In this document: positions 8,020-17,199 of the stretch, piece after piece
Numbering within the stretch: position 1 is the stretch's first letter
How the letters are laid out: each line of letters starts with the position of its first letter
From: Candidatus Limnocylindrales bacterium
GTDB lineage: Bacteria > Moduliflexota > Moduliflexia > Moduliflexales > JAUQPW01
DNA: 64,000 nt
Direction: 5' to 3'
NCBI GenBank assembly: GCA_035559535.1
Contig: DATMBG010000026.1
Coordinates: 72,628-136,627 of the forward strand
Notes under the pieces: generated by a model
What the model was told of the DNA's origin: nothing
What the model saw: only the letters and a program-made list of their open reading frames with translations
The model's database searches: none
Position numbers and translations under genes: made by a program

Positions 8020-10499
8020 ACGGGATCTAAGACGGTTTTGAAGATCTGGATTGCCTTTTCCAGAATACGCCGGGGGGTGTAACACGCCTCGTATCTTTTT
8101 CTTCCGGCCTTTCCCATTTGGGTGAGAAGTTTCGGGTTCTTCAGGAGAAACAAAATAGCTTCTGCAAGTTTTTCCGGATTTTGCTTTTCTACCAGAATCC
8201 CCGTAACCCCATCGATGACCGTTTCATCAATAACCCCCACGTTTTTTGTGGAAATAACTGGACAGCCTGCGGCCATGGCCTCAAGAATTACTAAAGGCTG
8301 TCCTTCGTACCAACTGGGGAACACAAATAAATCTGTGTCGTTAAGCAGGCGGAATTTGTCCTCCGCTGCTGTTATTTGACCTAAGTATACCACGGCTCCC
8401 TTTAAAGCCTTTACAGACTCATCAAATTTACGTTGAATGGTTTCACACCTCAGGGAGGTAAAGGGATCATCTACAAACTTTCCAGCTACTTGTAAGATAA
8501 ATTCTCCCGGCGCTTTTTCATTTACCATTTTAATGGCCTCAAGTAAATCGAATATTCCCCTCGATTCGTATAAGTTTCCCAAGTAAGTCAGGACTTTTTG
8601 CTGTTTATGATCGTGTTTCTGAAAATTTTGACTATCCTGAAAGACAACAAAGTTAGGAAGTACAAAGATTCTATCAGGAGGTAGCCATCCCTCGAAAATC
8701 CATCGTAATTTATCTCCCAGGACGATGGCCCCATCGCAGGCCCTTAGGGTCACATCAATGAATTTTTTAATATATCCGGGAGATTGATCGTAGAAGTTAC
8801 GGAAATAACTTCCATGGAGATGGATTACTAGCCGGGTTTTAAACATTTTTCCCAGGAGTATAAAAAGCCCATCTCGTAAGTAAGCGAGGGTATTTTGGGC
8901 TATAGGAATATAAATAATCTCCGGTTTATATTTTATACAAAAATAAGCTTCCTGGACTAGGGAACTAAAGGCGGTAAAGAGATTTTTAAAATCCAATTTT
9001 CCCAGGTTATTAAGGTCATTTCTTTTATCCGATGTTTCCACGTGGAGAACTTCAAGTGCCGGACAGGTCGCCAGGGTTTCTAAAAAATCTTTAAAATAAA
9101 TATTGGAGCCATGATAAGGTGGTGGGGTTGACCCGATTAATAAAATTTTCATCTTTTTAGAACCTTCAGCCCCCGAGTCTATGCCGACACTTTGATCACC
9201 GATTTGCATTTTTTCCCGTTTCTTAAGCGATTTTAATTTGTATACCATTCCCGCAAAAAACCACATAAAAAATCCATAATAGGGATTCTCTAATACAACG
9301 TTGAAAAAAGCAAATACGGTCATGGCTAAAAGGGACATGCCGGCTACTATTATGAACGGATCCTTTTCTTTCAAACTTATCCTGAGGGCCTGTCCAAAAA
9401 AGAGGACTATAAAAAATAGACCCAGGAAGCCCGTTTTGTACAAAACTGCAATAAAGCTATTATGGAATCCAATAACCGCTGCCGTCAACAGGTTCCCCGG
9501 TTTATCTGCTAACTCCAGTGGAGTGAGGGAAAACCCTTTACCCCACAATAAGTCGCCGGAATTTGTAGAAATGTCTGATAAAACCTTTTGCCAATAGGCC
9601 AGCCTTCCGGCGGCATTGGGATCATCCTTTGGGGTAAAAACAGAATACAGTCGATTATATATGGCCGACACACCCGTCAATCCGGTCTTGCCAAAATAAC
9701 CAGCAGAAAGGATAAGCATTATGCTCCCCAAGCCCCCCAGGACTATGATCCTGGGAAGTCCTTTCAAAAAACGTACAGGTCTTGTTAAGACAAACATTAC
9801 AGGCGTAACGGCAAAGGCTATTATAGCAGATCGATGAAAATAAAAGAGTAGTACCCAACAGAGACAGAGGATTAGCCAGATAAGGGGTCTGATCGGAGTT
9901 CGTCTTCGGCTTAAAATTTCTGAGAGAGCCCAGGAGAAAACAAAAAAGTAAACTCCAAAATTCCCAAGCCCAAGGTAGTAAATACCCGGGGTAGAAGTTA
10001 TAGACCCAAAATGGATGCCGGATATACTGGTCGGTAGGTTTATAAGGGTAAGAATCCAACTGAATAGAACGGACAATTTGGCCACCTGGATAATCTTTTT
10101 AACATCCTTGCTCGACTTTAGAAAGTCACAGGTGACAAAGGCCAGGAGGATATAGAAAAACATCGTAGAATATCTCAAAGCAAAAGCATCTGGCTTTCTC
10201 ACGAGATTTAGAATTCCCAGGGCCAGAATTCCGGAAACAACCGTAACCGAGAAAGGATAGACTAAAAACTTTTCTCCCCTGAGGGCCTGGGAAACCTTAT
10301 AAAGGAACCATATGAAAATAAGAAGCTCGGTTGGAAGAAGAGGAATACTTCCGGGAACCAGGACATATTTAGCGAAAGTCGAACTCAACACACTGAGCAA
10401 AATAAAATAAAGCAAGAAAGAAACCCGGAAAATGGTACTCAAAGCAGTAAATAAGAGGACATAAAGTCCAGAGCTGATCGAAGATGATTTACCGATCAT
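8007..10499 (-). CDS. Fusion of a Wzy/O-antigen-ligase-like membrane protein and a GT4 glycosyltransferase
   Basis: One uninterrupted 830-codon frame encodes two normally separate proteins. Residues 1-~430 have about ten hydrophobic segments and a large loop (AGRLAYWQKVLSDI, GFHNSFIAVLYKTG) as in O-antigen polymerases and ligases. A short polar linker follows. From residue 450 (MKILLIGSTPPPYHGSN) a complete GT-B glycosyltransferase begins, with HLHGSYFRNFY, VLPNFVVF, and the donor-binding stretch FPSWYEGQPLVILEAMAAG. Residue 450 is itself a methionine (codon at 9150-9152) with a GAAGG about ten bases upstream, so internal initiation could also release the transferase separately. The start at 10499 overlaps the upstream stop in an ATGA. 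No frameshift is needed. Confidence 0.82.
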   Translation of the reverse strand: MIGKSSSISSGLYVLLFTALSTIFRVSFLLYFILLSVLSSTFAKYVLVPGSIPLLPTELLIFIWFLYKVSQALRGEKFLVYPFSVTVVSGILALGILNLVRKPDAFALRYSTMFFYILLAFVTCDFLKSSKDVKKIIQVAKLSVLFSWILTLINLPTSISGIHFGSITSTPGIYYLGLGNFGVYFFVFSWALSEILSRRRTPIRPLIWLILCLCWVLLFYFHRSAIIAFAVTPVMFVLTRPVRFLKGLPRIIVLGGLGSIMLILSAGYFGKTGLTGVSAIYNRLYSVFTPKDDPNAAGRLAYWQKVLSDISTNSGDLLWGKGFSLTPLELADKPGNLLTAAVIGFHNSFIAVLYKTGFLGLFFIVLFFGQALRISLKEKDPFIIVAGMSLLAMTVFAFFNVVLENPYYGFFMWFFAGMVYKLKSLKKREKMQIGDQSVGIDSGAEGSKKMKILLIGSTPPPYHGSNIYFKDFLETLATCPALEVLHVETSDKRNDLNNLGKLDFKNLFTAFSSLVQEAYFCIKYKPEIIYIPIAQNTLAYLRDGLFILLGKMFKTRLVIHLHGSYFRNFYDQSPGYIKKFIDVTLRACDGAIVLGDKLRWIFEGWLPPDRIFVLPNFVVFQDSQNFQKHDHKQQKVLTYLGNLYESRGIFDLLEAIKMVNEKAPGEFILQVAGKFVDDPFTSLRCETIQRKFDESVKALKGAVVYLGQITAAEDKFRLLNDTDLFVFPSWYEGQPLVILEAMAAGCPVISTKNVGVIDETVIDGVTGILVEKQNPEKLAEAILFLLKNPKLLTQMGKAGRKRYEACYTPRRILEKAIQIFKTVLDPVCVA

Positions 10500-11572
10500 A
10501 GGGATATTCCCAAGACTTTACGGAAAAACAAAAGTTTTTCCCTTTCTTTAAGGCCCACATCCAGGTGGGTTATCTCCTGGCGGGGGACCCTTTGACCTTT
10601 CCAGGTATTTACGAATTGCTCTATAGCAGAGACCTGTTCTCTGGCCCCTTGAGGGGTATTGGGTAGACGGAGCAGATAAGGTACAGGTTGTGGAAAGTCC
10701 GTATCCTGATAGCCGATGATGGCCGGAATTCCATAAGCCAGGTATTCCCGGACCTTGAGGGGAGAGGCTTCATCCATCTTTTTTCGATACAGGGCTAAAG
10801 TTCCTATGGCTATATCGGATTGAGCCAGGATTTTCTCATACCGGGTACGGTTTAACAGACCATGTGCCGATAGATTGGGAAGCGATTTCCCCCGTAAATC
10901 AGGATCGGAGGCTTCCACACCGATTAAATCAAAATGCCAGGAGGTGAAGTGACCGGCCAGCCAGAAGATTTGGTCAATCCCATGCCAGGAGTGTCCGGGA
11001 GAACCTAAAAAAACAAGCCTGGGATTGGGATTTTTGGGAACAGGAAGCGGAGAATAGCGGGAAAGATCGATCCCGTTTGCGACTACCACCATGGGCTTTC
11101 GGTAGGGGCTCAGTCTCTCCGCAATTTCATGGGAAACACAAACCAAACCACAGGCTTTTCTTAAGATCCGGTCTCGGGTTAAAAGATGATAGAGATATCT
11201 AAACCTGGAATAGCGGGTACGGGCCTCTGCAAGATCATCGGTATTCATCTCCAGAAAAGTGGGAACAGAGGCCATGAGCCGTTCCAGGGAAGGATAATAG
11301 GTGCTAAAGCGCAGATACGTCAGGTCGGGTTTCCAGGCAAGGATATGCTGGACGATCTCATGGGCCTTAAGAAACCGGCTGAGAAGGGTACCCCTGGAAA
11401 CCACTTCCATGGAAAGCCGGTTTAAGTCTTCCCAGATTTGGGAGCCCGGTGAGAGGGCAAAGAGTTTCACTTCATTTCCCTCCCGGATCCAAACCTCTAT
11501 CTGGTCCAGGATTTTCTTCAGAATGCCGCTTTCCCGGCTTAAATCCCAATGGATGAGATAAGCAATTTTCAT
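10496..11572 (-). CDS. Glycosyltransferase, GT4-like
   Basis: The 358-residue protein has a GT-B layout. Its N-terminal Rossmann domain begins MKIAYLIHWDLSRESGI. The interdomain CVSHEIAERL and VVANGIDLSRYSP are the usual acceptor-to-donor transition of GT4 enzymes. The donor domain has LVFLGSPGHSWHGIDQI and an E-x7-E-like region KVREYLAYGIPAI. It probably adds one sugar from a nucleotide donor to the lipid-linked repeat unit in the cytoplasm. It is locked into an operon by ATGA overlaps on both sides (with the genes at 11569-12756 and 8007-10499). Donor and acceptor are not predictable. Confidence 0.85.
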   Translation of the reverse strand: MKIAYLIHWDLSRESGILKKILDQIEVWIREGNEVKLFALSPGSQIWEDLNRLSMEVVSRGTLLSRFLKAHEIVQHILAWKPDLTYLRFSTYYPSLERLMASVPTFLEMNTDDLAEARTRYSRFRYLYHLLTRDRILRKACGLVCVSHEIAERLSPYRKPMVVVANGIDLSRYSPLPVPKNPNPRLVFLGSPGHSWHGIDQIFWLAGHFTSWHFDLIGVEASDPDLRGKSLPNLSAHGLLNRTRYEKILAQSDIAIGTLALYRKKMDEASPLKVREYLAYGIPAIIGYQDTDFPQPVPYLLRLPNTPQGAREQVSAIEQFVNTWKGQRVPRQEITHLDVGLKEREKLLFFRKVLGISL

Positions 11573-12756
11573 CGGCGGGTTTCTCCTAAAAGCTGTTGAT
11601 ATAACTCAACCACTTTACCCATCTCTGTATCGGCGTTGAGCTGCCTGGCCACCTCCCGTGCAGCCTGTTGCATAGCCATTAATTGGTTTATGTTCAGTTG
11701 ATTCAACATATGGGCTACATCGGAAGGATTAAAGGTCGGCGCCACACAACCAAAGCCATATTGACGAACCAGTTCGGCCATGGAGGGTGACGGTCCAATA
11801 CATACTGCCAGACCTGCTACGATAAAGTCAAAAAATTTATTAGGAAGGGCTGCGCTATTATTGAAATTACCGGGCTCAAGGAGATAGAAACCCATATCAT
11901 ACTCCGAGATTCGTTCCACAACTTCTCCAGGGGCCACCGGATTATGGAAAAAGACCCGACCTGGAGCCACCTCATCGGCCAGCTTTTTGAGATATTGCAA
12001 ATAAGAGGGATCATTATCCATAAGCATAAAATGCAGACTATACCGTCGATCACACCAAGCTAATGTTTCTATCATCCTCTCCAACCGTCGATCTCGTATC
12101 GAAGAACCATGGTGGATTAATCGAATGTCATCGGGATTTAATTTCTTAGGTGCCACATCTACATACTCCGGCGCGTTGAGTACCACCAGGGGATTTAAAT
12201 TAAATTCTTGCCGGTATCTCTTTGCAAGAAGCGGAGCTACGGTCGTCGAAGCGTCTATCCAGTGGGCATATCTGTGCAGAATATAACGGATAGCCGGTGA
12301 ATAAAGCAATCGCCAGTATCGGCGATCTTCAAACTCAAGGGGTCCATACTCATGGGCATCAAACACCAGTCTGGCCTGATGTCTTCTGGCTGCCTCAGCA
12401 GCTACCGGCAGGGCTTCCCAATCATTGGCATGAAAGGCATCACCTGGACTTGCCATGGCATGTTCAAGCGCCTGCCTGTGATGTAGTCTTCTCCAGTACC
12501 AATAATCATAGAAAGAGGGTCGCAATCTTCCCAATAGCATCAGTAAAATCAGTTCACTAAACTTCTGGGTCAGGGTGAGGGGTTTTCTAACCACAGATAT
12601 CCACTTAATGCCTTGTTTATCCTTCCAGTCCGGATGAGGCGGGCCGTAGCCGATAACGGTTAAGTCGTACACCCGGGAAAGATATTTAATCTGCCTCAGC
12701 ACCCGTCCATCCCGGTAGATAGGCGAAAAAGAGATAATACAGACGGATTTTTTCAT
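11569..12756 (-). CDS. Glycosyltransferase, GT4-like
   Basis: The 395-residue protein begins MKKSVCIISFSPIYRDGRVLRQ, typical of GT-B enzymes in exopolysaccharide clusters. It has FDAHEYGPLEF, VVLNAPEYVDV, a donor-domain start DIRLIHHGSSIRDRRLERM, and the nucleotide-sugar-binding region LPNKFFDFIVAGLAVCIG. Length and layout are normal. It probably adds a sugar to the growing lipid-linked unit. The gene ends in an ATGA overlap with the next glycosyltransferase and starts 14 bases after the UDP-GlcNAc 2-epimerase homologue. Confidence 0.83.
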   Translation of the reverse strand: MKKSVCIISFSPIYRDGRVLRQIKYLSRVYDLTVIGYGPPHPDWKDKQGIKWISVVRKPLTLTQKFSELILLMLLGRLRPSFYDYWYWRRLHHRQALEHAMASPGDAFHANDWEALPVAAEAARRHQARLVFDAHEYGPLEFEDRRYWRLLYSPAIRYILHRYAHWIDASTTVAPLLAKRYRQEFNLNPLVVLNAPEYVDVAPKKLNPDDIRLIHHGSSIRDRRLERMIETLAWCDRRYSLHFMLMDNDPSYLQYLKKLADEVAPGRVFFHNPVAPGEVVERISEYDMGFYLLEPGNFNNSAALPNKFFDFIVAGLAVCIGPSPSMAELVRQYGFGCVAPTFNPSDVAHMLNQLNINQLMAMQQAAREVARQLNADTEMGKVVELYQQLLGETRR

Positions 12757-12770
12757 CTTTTACAAAGCAT

Positions 12771-13868
12771 TCAGGAGGCCTTTAACAGTTCCGAAATGAT
12801 TAATCCGGCAGCCTTTCCATCGCCATAAAGCCCCACAGGATAAGGTAATTCCCTTGGGGAGGTTAGTACCGTCTTGATACTTTCAGCTATCAGTTGGGCA
12901 CTCACAGGAGGAACCAGTTGATTCCAGCCTAAATTTACCAATTCCACCCATTCGGTTTCCTCTCGTAAGGTTATGCAGGGAACCCGATAGAAGAAGGCTT
13001 CCTTTTGGACCCCTCCCGAGTCTGTAACAATTACCCGGGCCTGTTTCTCCAGCAGAACCATATCCAGATATCCCACCGGTTCCATAAATCGGACAAAACG
13101 GGATACTTCTCCCAACAGATCTTCTTGTTGGAGCACGGTACGGGTACGGGGGTGAAGAGGTAAAATGAAGGGGATATCCCTGGCCACAGAAACCAACCCC
13201 TCAAAAATAGTCCGTAATCGGGCAGGATTATCGGTATTTTCCGCCCGATGGATGGTGCACAGGATATATCCCTTCGATTCCAGACCCAGTTGTTCCAGAA
13301 TGCGGCTTTCCTTCTCGGCTTTAGCTCCGTAATAGAGGGCTGCATCGTACATGACGTCTCCGACCAGACGGATTTTATTTTCAGAAATTCCTTCCCGGTG
13401 TAGATTGTTCACCGCAGTCTGGGTTGGAGCGAAAAGCAAATCAGAAGCATGATCGGTCAGAACCCGATTGATTTCCTCCGGCATCCGCCGATTGAACGAA
13501 CGTAGACCTGCCTCTACATGGGCTACCGGAATATGGAGTTTGACAGCGGCCAGGGCTCCGGCCAGTGTAGAGTTGGTATCGCCATAAACCAATACCCATT
13601 GAGGTTTTTCCTTGAGCAAAACCTGCTCAATCTCTTCCAGCATTCGTCCAGTTTGGAATCCATGGGTTCCCGAACCTATTCCGAGGTGATAATCCGGTTG
13701 AGGAATTTCCAGTTCCTCAAAAAATATCCTGGACAGATTATCATCATAATGCTGGTCTGTATGAACCAATATCTCCTTTATTCCCTGGGTGGTACCTGTG
13801 ATTCGAGAGATGGTTGCTGCTTTAATAAACTGAGGTCGCGCCCCAACGATGGTTATAATCCGTAGCAC
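12771..13868 (-). CDS. wecB: UDP-N-acetylglucosamine 2-epimerase family (WecB/WbpI type)
   Basis: Non-hydrolysing UDP-GlcNAc 2-epimerase family, which inverts C2 to give the ManNAc series. Motifs include VGARPQFIKAA, HTDQHYD, VYGDTNSTLAGALAA, HVEAGLRSFNRRMPEEINR, the substrate-site IHRAENTD and VTDSGGVQKEAFF. I choose the GTG at 13866-13868 as start (VLRIITIVG) because AGGAGG ends six bases before it and family members begin there; the in-frame ATG 13 codons earlier lies inside the upstream gene and has no comparable site. With the 3-amino-uronate genes nearby it may act as WbpI, epimerising UDP-GlcNAc(3NAc)A to the manno form. The family cannot be split further by eye. Confidence 0.9.
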   Translation of the reverse strand: MLRIITIVGARPQFIKAATISRITGTTQGIKEILVHTDQHYDDNLSRIFFEELEIPQPDYHLGIGSGTHGFQTGRMLEEIEQVLLKEKPQWVLVYGDTNSTLAGALAAVKLHIPVAHVEAGLRSFNRRMPEEINRVLTDHASDLLFAPTQTAVNNLHREGISENKIRLVGDVMYDAALYYGAKAEKESRILEQLGLESKGYILCTIHRAENTDNPARLRTIFEGLVSVARDIPFILPLHPRTRTVLQQEDLLGEVSRFVRFMEPVGYLDMVLLEKQARVIVTDSGGVQKEAFFYRVPCITLREETEWVELVNLGWNQLVPPVSAQLIAESIKTVLTSPRELPYPVGLYGDGKAAGLIISELLKAS

Positions 13869-13873
13869 TTTAC

Positions 13874-13879
13874 CCTCCT
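13874..13879 (-). promoter_or_regulatory. Ribosome binding site deciding the GTG start of the 2-epimerase
   Basis: AGGAGG on the minus strand lies five bases before the GTG at 13868 and directly abuts the TAA stop of the upstream AsnB gene (TAAGGAGG). This fixes the start and implies reinitiation coupling between the two genes. Confidence 0.75.
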
Positions 13880-15852
13880 TACTTGAAATTAACCCCATAT
13901 TGCTCAACCCATCGGATCAGGTTAATCCAGCGCCATACCCGAAAATCGAAATGCTTATTTCCCTGGAGAATGGCCTGCCATTCCCTTTTTATTTCCTTCA
14001 AGTTCAACACCGGGATCTGTAAAGCCGTTTCACTTTGCAGGACTTTTTCTATCCAGGATTGCAGGCCGATTAGCCAGTCCTGCTCGGGTGTAGCAAAGCC
14101 GATTTTATCCCGACGATCCAAAACCGTATCCGGGACCAGACCCCGCATAGCCCGTCGAAATATAGATTTGCTGGTACCATCTGGAGCGATGATATATTCT
14201 TCGGGTAGAGAAAGAATAAAGTTTACCAAGGTTTGTGTCAGGAAAGGCACCCGACTCTCGATGGAAAAGGCCATGGAGTTACGATCTTCATAACGGAGCA
14301 GCATAGGAAGGCTTGTTTCTGTAACCGTCTGATAAAGGTGTTCTCGTAAGACTTCTCGCCGGTAACTTTGTTGAAGAGGTCTGAGGATCACACCTCGTTC
14401 ACCGAGCCAGGTGGCATTCAACCAGGGAGGAGCCAGATCCTTTCCGATCAATCGTCTGGCTAAAATCTGGAAACGGGCAGGGATCAGTACTCCTGCGGTG
14501 TTAAGAAGAAGATCCAGATGGCTGGATCCGGGCAATTTTGAAGCATGGCGTAAGAACCGACCTGCCTTGATCCATTGTCCCTGGTTTAATAGAGAAGCCA
14601 GTCGGGAGGCCAGATAAGGTCGGTATCCCCCCAGGAGTTCATCGGCTCCCTGTCCATCCAGCATAACCTTGATGCCGGCTTCATGGGCGAGCCGGAATAC
14701 CCGGTACTGGGCATAAATACTGGTACTACCAAACGGTTCATCCTGGATAGAGATGAGATGTTCCAGATCTGTGGTGAGTTCCTGGGGTCCCGGTTGGATC
14801 TTATGGACTACCGCTCCGGAGGCTTTACCTATCAGGTCTACCCAGGGTTCCTCATTGATAGTTGGATGGTCGGCTATATGGCTGAAAGTATGAAGTTCAA
14901 GCTCTTTACCCTGGATATGCCGCATCGCCATGACAATGGAAGAAGAGTCGATACCACCGGAAAGGGCCGCTCCTACCGGGACATCACTTCGCAAATGGAG
15001 TCGAACGTTCTCCAAAAAGAGTTCTCGCAATTGCCGGGAGGCTTCTTCAAATGAAAGTTCAAGCCGTGAATTCGGATCTATCTGCCAGTAACGTAGGGGC
15101 TTAACCCCCTGGGGACGGTCCAAAGGAATTTCGAGATAATGGGCTGCGGGGAGTTGGTAGATCTGGGCAAAAAGAGTTTCCCGACCATGATCAGTAAGGC
15201 CAAAACGCAAATAATCATAGAGTCGCTGCGGGTTAACCTGACGGTCCACTTCAGGAAGTTCAAGAAGGGCTTTGATTTCAGAGGCAAAGGCAAAGCCCTC
15301 CTGCAGAAAAGTATAGTACAGGGGCTTAATACCGAAAAAATCACGGGCTAAAAATACCTTTTGTTCCCGGGTATCCAGGATGGCCCATGCAAACATGCCG
15401 GTCAATCGAGTGAGGGCCTGAAGTCCCCAGTGACAGTAGGCCGTGAGCAATACCTCCGTATCGGAATGGGTATAAAACCGATATCCGGCAGTTTCCAGCT
15501 CCCGACGTAATTCCAGATAATTATATATCTCCCCATTAAAGACAATCCAAAACCGACCATCTGGACTCCCCATGGGTTGATGACCCCCAGGGGAAAGATC
15601 CAGAATGGCCAGACGTCGGAAACCTAGCACCCCGTTGAACGGGTGATCAAAGAATTCCTCAATACCGGGTAGACTGAGTCGTGGATCGGTATCTCTACCC
15701 CCACAGGGTATTCTTCTCCCGGATGGCACATGGACCAGTAAATAACCCTCATCATCCGGTCCACGATGGCGCAGGCAGGCTGTGACCCGTTGAGCCATTT
15801 CCAGATCTACCGATTTGTTACCTGTATACCAGATACCAAAGATCCCGCACAT
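13879..15852 (-). CDS. asnB: Asparagine synthetase-like amidotransferase (AsnB paralogue 2, with glutaminase-domain insertion)
   Basis: The 657-residue protein starts MCGIFGIWYTGN, giving the Cys2 nucleophile. It has RHRGPDDEGY, NGEIYNYLELRRE, the PP-loop SGGIDSSSIV near residue 298 and GQGADELLGGY. Compared with its paralogues it carries ~35 extra residues between RHRGPDDEG and the LGFRRLAILDLS block, rich in Arg, Asp and Pro. That is an unusual place for an insertion because it lies next to the glutamine site. It likely amidates a carboxyl group of a sugar nucleotide or glycan; aspartate is the alternative substrate. A single base pattern (TAAGGAGG) couples it to the epimerase downstream. 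Confidence 0.9.
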   Translation of the reverse strand: MCGIFGIWYTGNKSVDLEMAQRVTACLRHRGPDDEGYLLVHVPSGRRIPCGGRDTDPRLSLPGIEEFFDHPFNGVLGFRRLAILDLSPGGHQPMGSPDGRFWIVFNGEIYNYLELRRELETAGYRFYTHSDTEVLLTAYCHWGLQALTRLTGMFAWAILDTREQKVFLARDFFGIKPLYYTFLQEGFAFASEIKALLELPEVDRQVNPQRLYDYLRFGLTDHGRETLFAQIYQLPAAHYLEIPLDRPQGVKPLRYWQIDPNSRLELSFEEASRQLRELFLENVRLHLRSDVPVGAALSGGIDSSSIVMAMRHIQGKELELHTFSHIADHPTINEEPWVDLIGKASGAVVHKIQPGPQELTTDLEHLISIQDEPFGSTSIYAQYRVFRLAHEAGIKVMLDGQGADELLGGYRPYLASRLASLLNQGQWIKAGRFLRHASKLPGSSHLDLLLNTAGVLIPARFQILARRLIGKDLAPPWLNATWLGERGVILRPLQQSYRREVLREHLYQTVTETSLPMLLRYEDRNSMAFSIESRVPFLTQTLVNFILSLPEEYIIAPDGTSKSIFRRAMRGLVPDTVLDRRDKIGFATPEQDWLIGLQSWIEKVLQSETALQIPVLNLKEIKREWQAILQGNKHFDFRVWRWINLIRWVEQYGVNFK

Positions 15853-15883
15853 GATTGAACTCCTTCTAAAAACCGTCTATCCG

Positions 15884-15914
15884 GTAGGGGCGCAATACCT
15901 TGTGCCCGTACTAG
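15884..15914. repeat. Degenerate GC-rich palindromic repeat
   Basis: GTAGGGGCGCA, a short divergent centre and TGTGCCCGTACTAG share their outer bases, including CCCGTACTAG, with the perfect palindrome at 19479-19498. It looks like a decayed or variant member of the same family, sitting in the 95-base spacer between a glycosyltransferase and AsnB paralogue 2. Confidence 0.5.
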
Positions 15915-15947
15915 TTTCCTTATTTTGCAAATTTTGTAAACTTTAAT

Positions 15948-17198
15948 TTAAAGTTTTACCCATACCTCCTCATAGACTCGGGATATATTTCGCAGAAAGG
16001 CCTCTTCACCAAATCGATCTTTCACACTCTGGCGTATCAGGTGGGGATCATATTTAACTTTTCCTAAAATAAACCTTTCCATGGCATCGGCAAGGGCTTC
16101 TGGATTGGCCACTTCCACCAGTATCCCTGTATTGGGCGTTACCGTATATTCAGGACCTCCACAGCGGGTTGAAATGACCGGTTTACCGCAGGCCATTGCC
16201 TCGCACAGCGCAATACAAAAAGATTCATGGAGACTGGGCATCACAAAAACATCACATTGCTGAATCCAGTTCCTGACTTCCAGGGGGGTCAGTAAACCCA
16301 AGAAACGACATCGATCCGATAGCCCTGAGGCCCGGGCCATCTGTTCCAGCCTGGGCCGTTCCGGGCCATCTCCGCCGATGATCAATTCAAAGGACTGTAC
16401 TCCCCGCTGCACAAGGAGTTTTGCAGCCTCCAGCAGATAAACAAGTCCCTTGACTTCTGTCAGTAACGCGATAGACAGAAAGCGCGTTAAGGATCCAGCA
16501 GGTTGTCCGGCTTTATCGCCTGAGACTACAAAGAATTCCGTCTTGACAACTTCGCCTATAACACTGACCGGAATGGGATTCTGGACGGCCTGGATTTGTC
16601 GTAACAGAGCAGGACTTACTGCAATAACATGGTTAACTTGTTGGAATGTTGTTTTCACCAAATACCGTTGATAGTGGGTTTGCAGGTGCACGGAAAACGG
16701 GCCGGAATGTTCAGTCAGCACCACGGGAACACCGTATCGTTTCCCTAAATTGGCAGCGGCCCATCCCCCAGGCAAGACCACGTGGGCATGGATAATATCC
16801 GGTTTGCCCCATGTGGCGAGTATTGCCTCAAAACCCCGTTTGGCTGCCCGACCATAACTATCAAAATACCAGGCATAAATAATATCTTCAACATCCCTAT
16901 AAATTTCAGGATGGTGTCTGGTCACCCGATGATAGATCTCATACACCTGGGCCAGGACCCGGGGCTTATAGATCAATCCTCGCTCACGGTAAACGGTTAA
17001 TCCTGCACGCTGCTCTATGTGCGATTTTGGTCCTGCACGCCCTTTTAAAACTTCCCGCCATCCGGCCGGTTTCGGCACCAAGACCGTTACATCGTATTTC
17101 CTGGATAAAATTACAGCCTGGTCCTGAATAAAGATACCGCTAACCGGAGAAGTATCAGTGGGATACCAGGAGGCCAGAATGAGAACTTTTCGCTTCAT
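15948..17198 (-). CDS. Glycosyltransferase family 4
   Basis: The 416-residue GT-B enzyme begins MKRKVLILASWYPTD, a frequent opening of GT4 proteins in surface polysaccharide loci. It has HAHVVLPGGWAA, VVLTEHSGPFSVH, VIAVSPALLRQI, the donor-domain IGGDGPERPRLEQMA and the catalytic-site stretch MPSLHESFCIALCEAMACGKPV, which contains the E-x7-E pattern. It likely transfers a hexose or acetamido sugar. The start lies one base after the stop of the Wzx-like flippase gene. A short A/T-rich inverted repeat spans its stop codon (about 15935-15960) and could act as a weak transcript end. Confidence 0.88.
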   Translation of the reverse strand: MKRKVLILASWYPTDTSPVSGIFIQDQAVILSRKYDVTVLVPKPAGWREVLKGRAGPKSHIEQRAGLTVYRERGLIYKPRVLAQVYEIYHRVTRHHPEIYRDVEDIIYAWYFDSYGRAAKRGFEAILATWGKPDIIHAHVVLPGGWAAANLGKRYGVPVVLTEHSGPFSVHLQTHYQRYLVKTTFQQVNHVIAVSPALLRQIQAVQNPIPVSVIGEVVKTEFFVVSGDKAGQPAGSLTRFLSIALLTEVKGLVYLLEAAKLLVQRGVQSFELIIGGDGPERPRLEQMARASGLSDRCRFLGLLTPLEVRNWIQQCDVFVMPSLHESFCIALCEAMACGKPVISTRCGGPEYTVTPNTGILVEVANPEALADAMERFILGKVKYDPHLIRQSVKDRFGEEAFLRNISRVYEEVWVKL

Positions 17199-17199
17199 C

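Noticed and set aside
13869-13907. ATG start for the 2-epimerase at 13907
   Set aside because: It lies inside the previous gene and lacks a ribosome site; the GTG at 13868 has AGGAGG and matches the family start.
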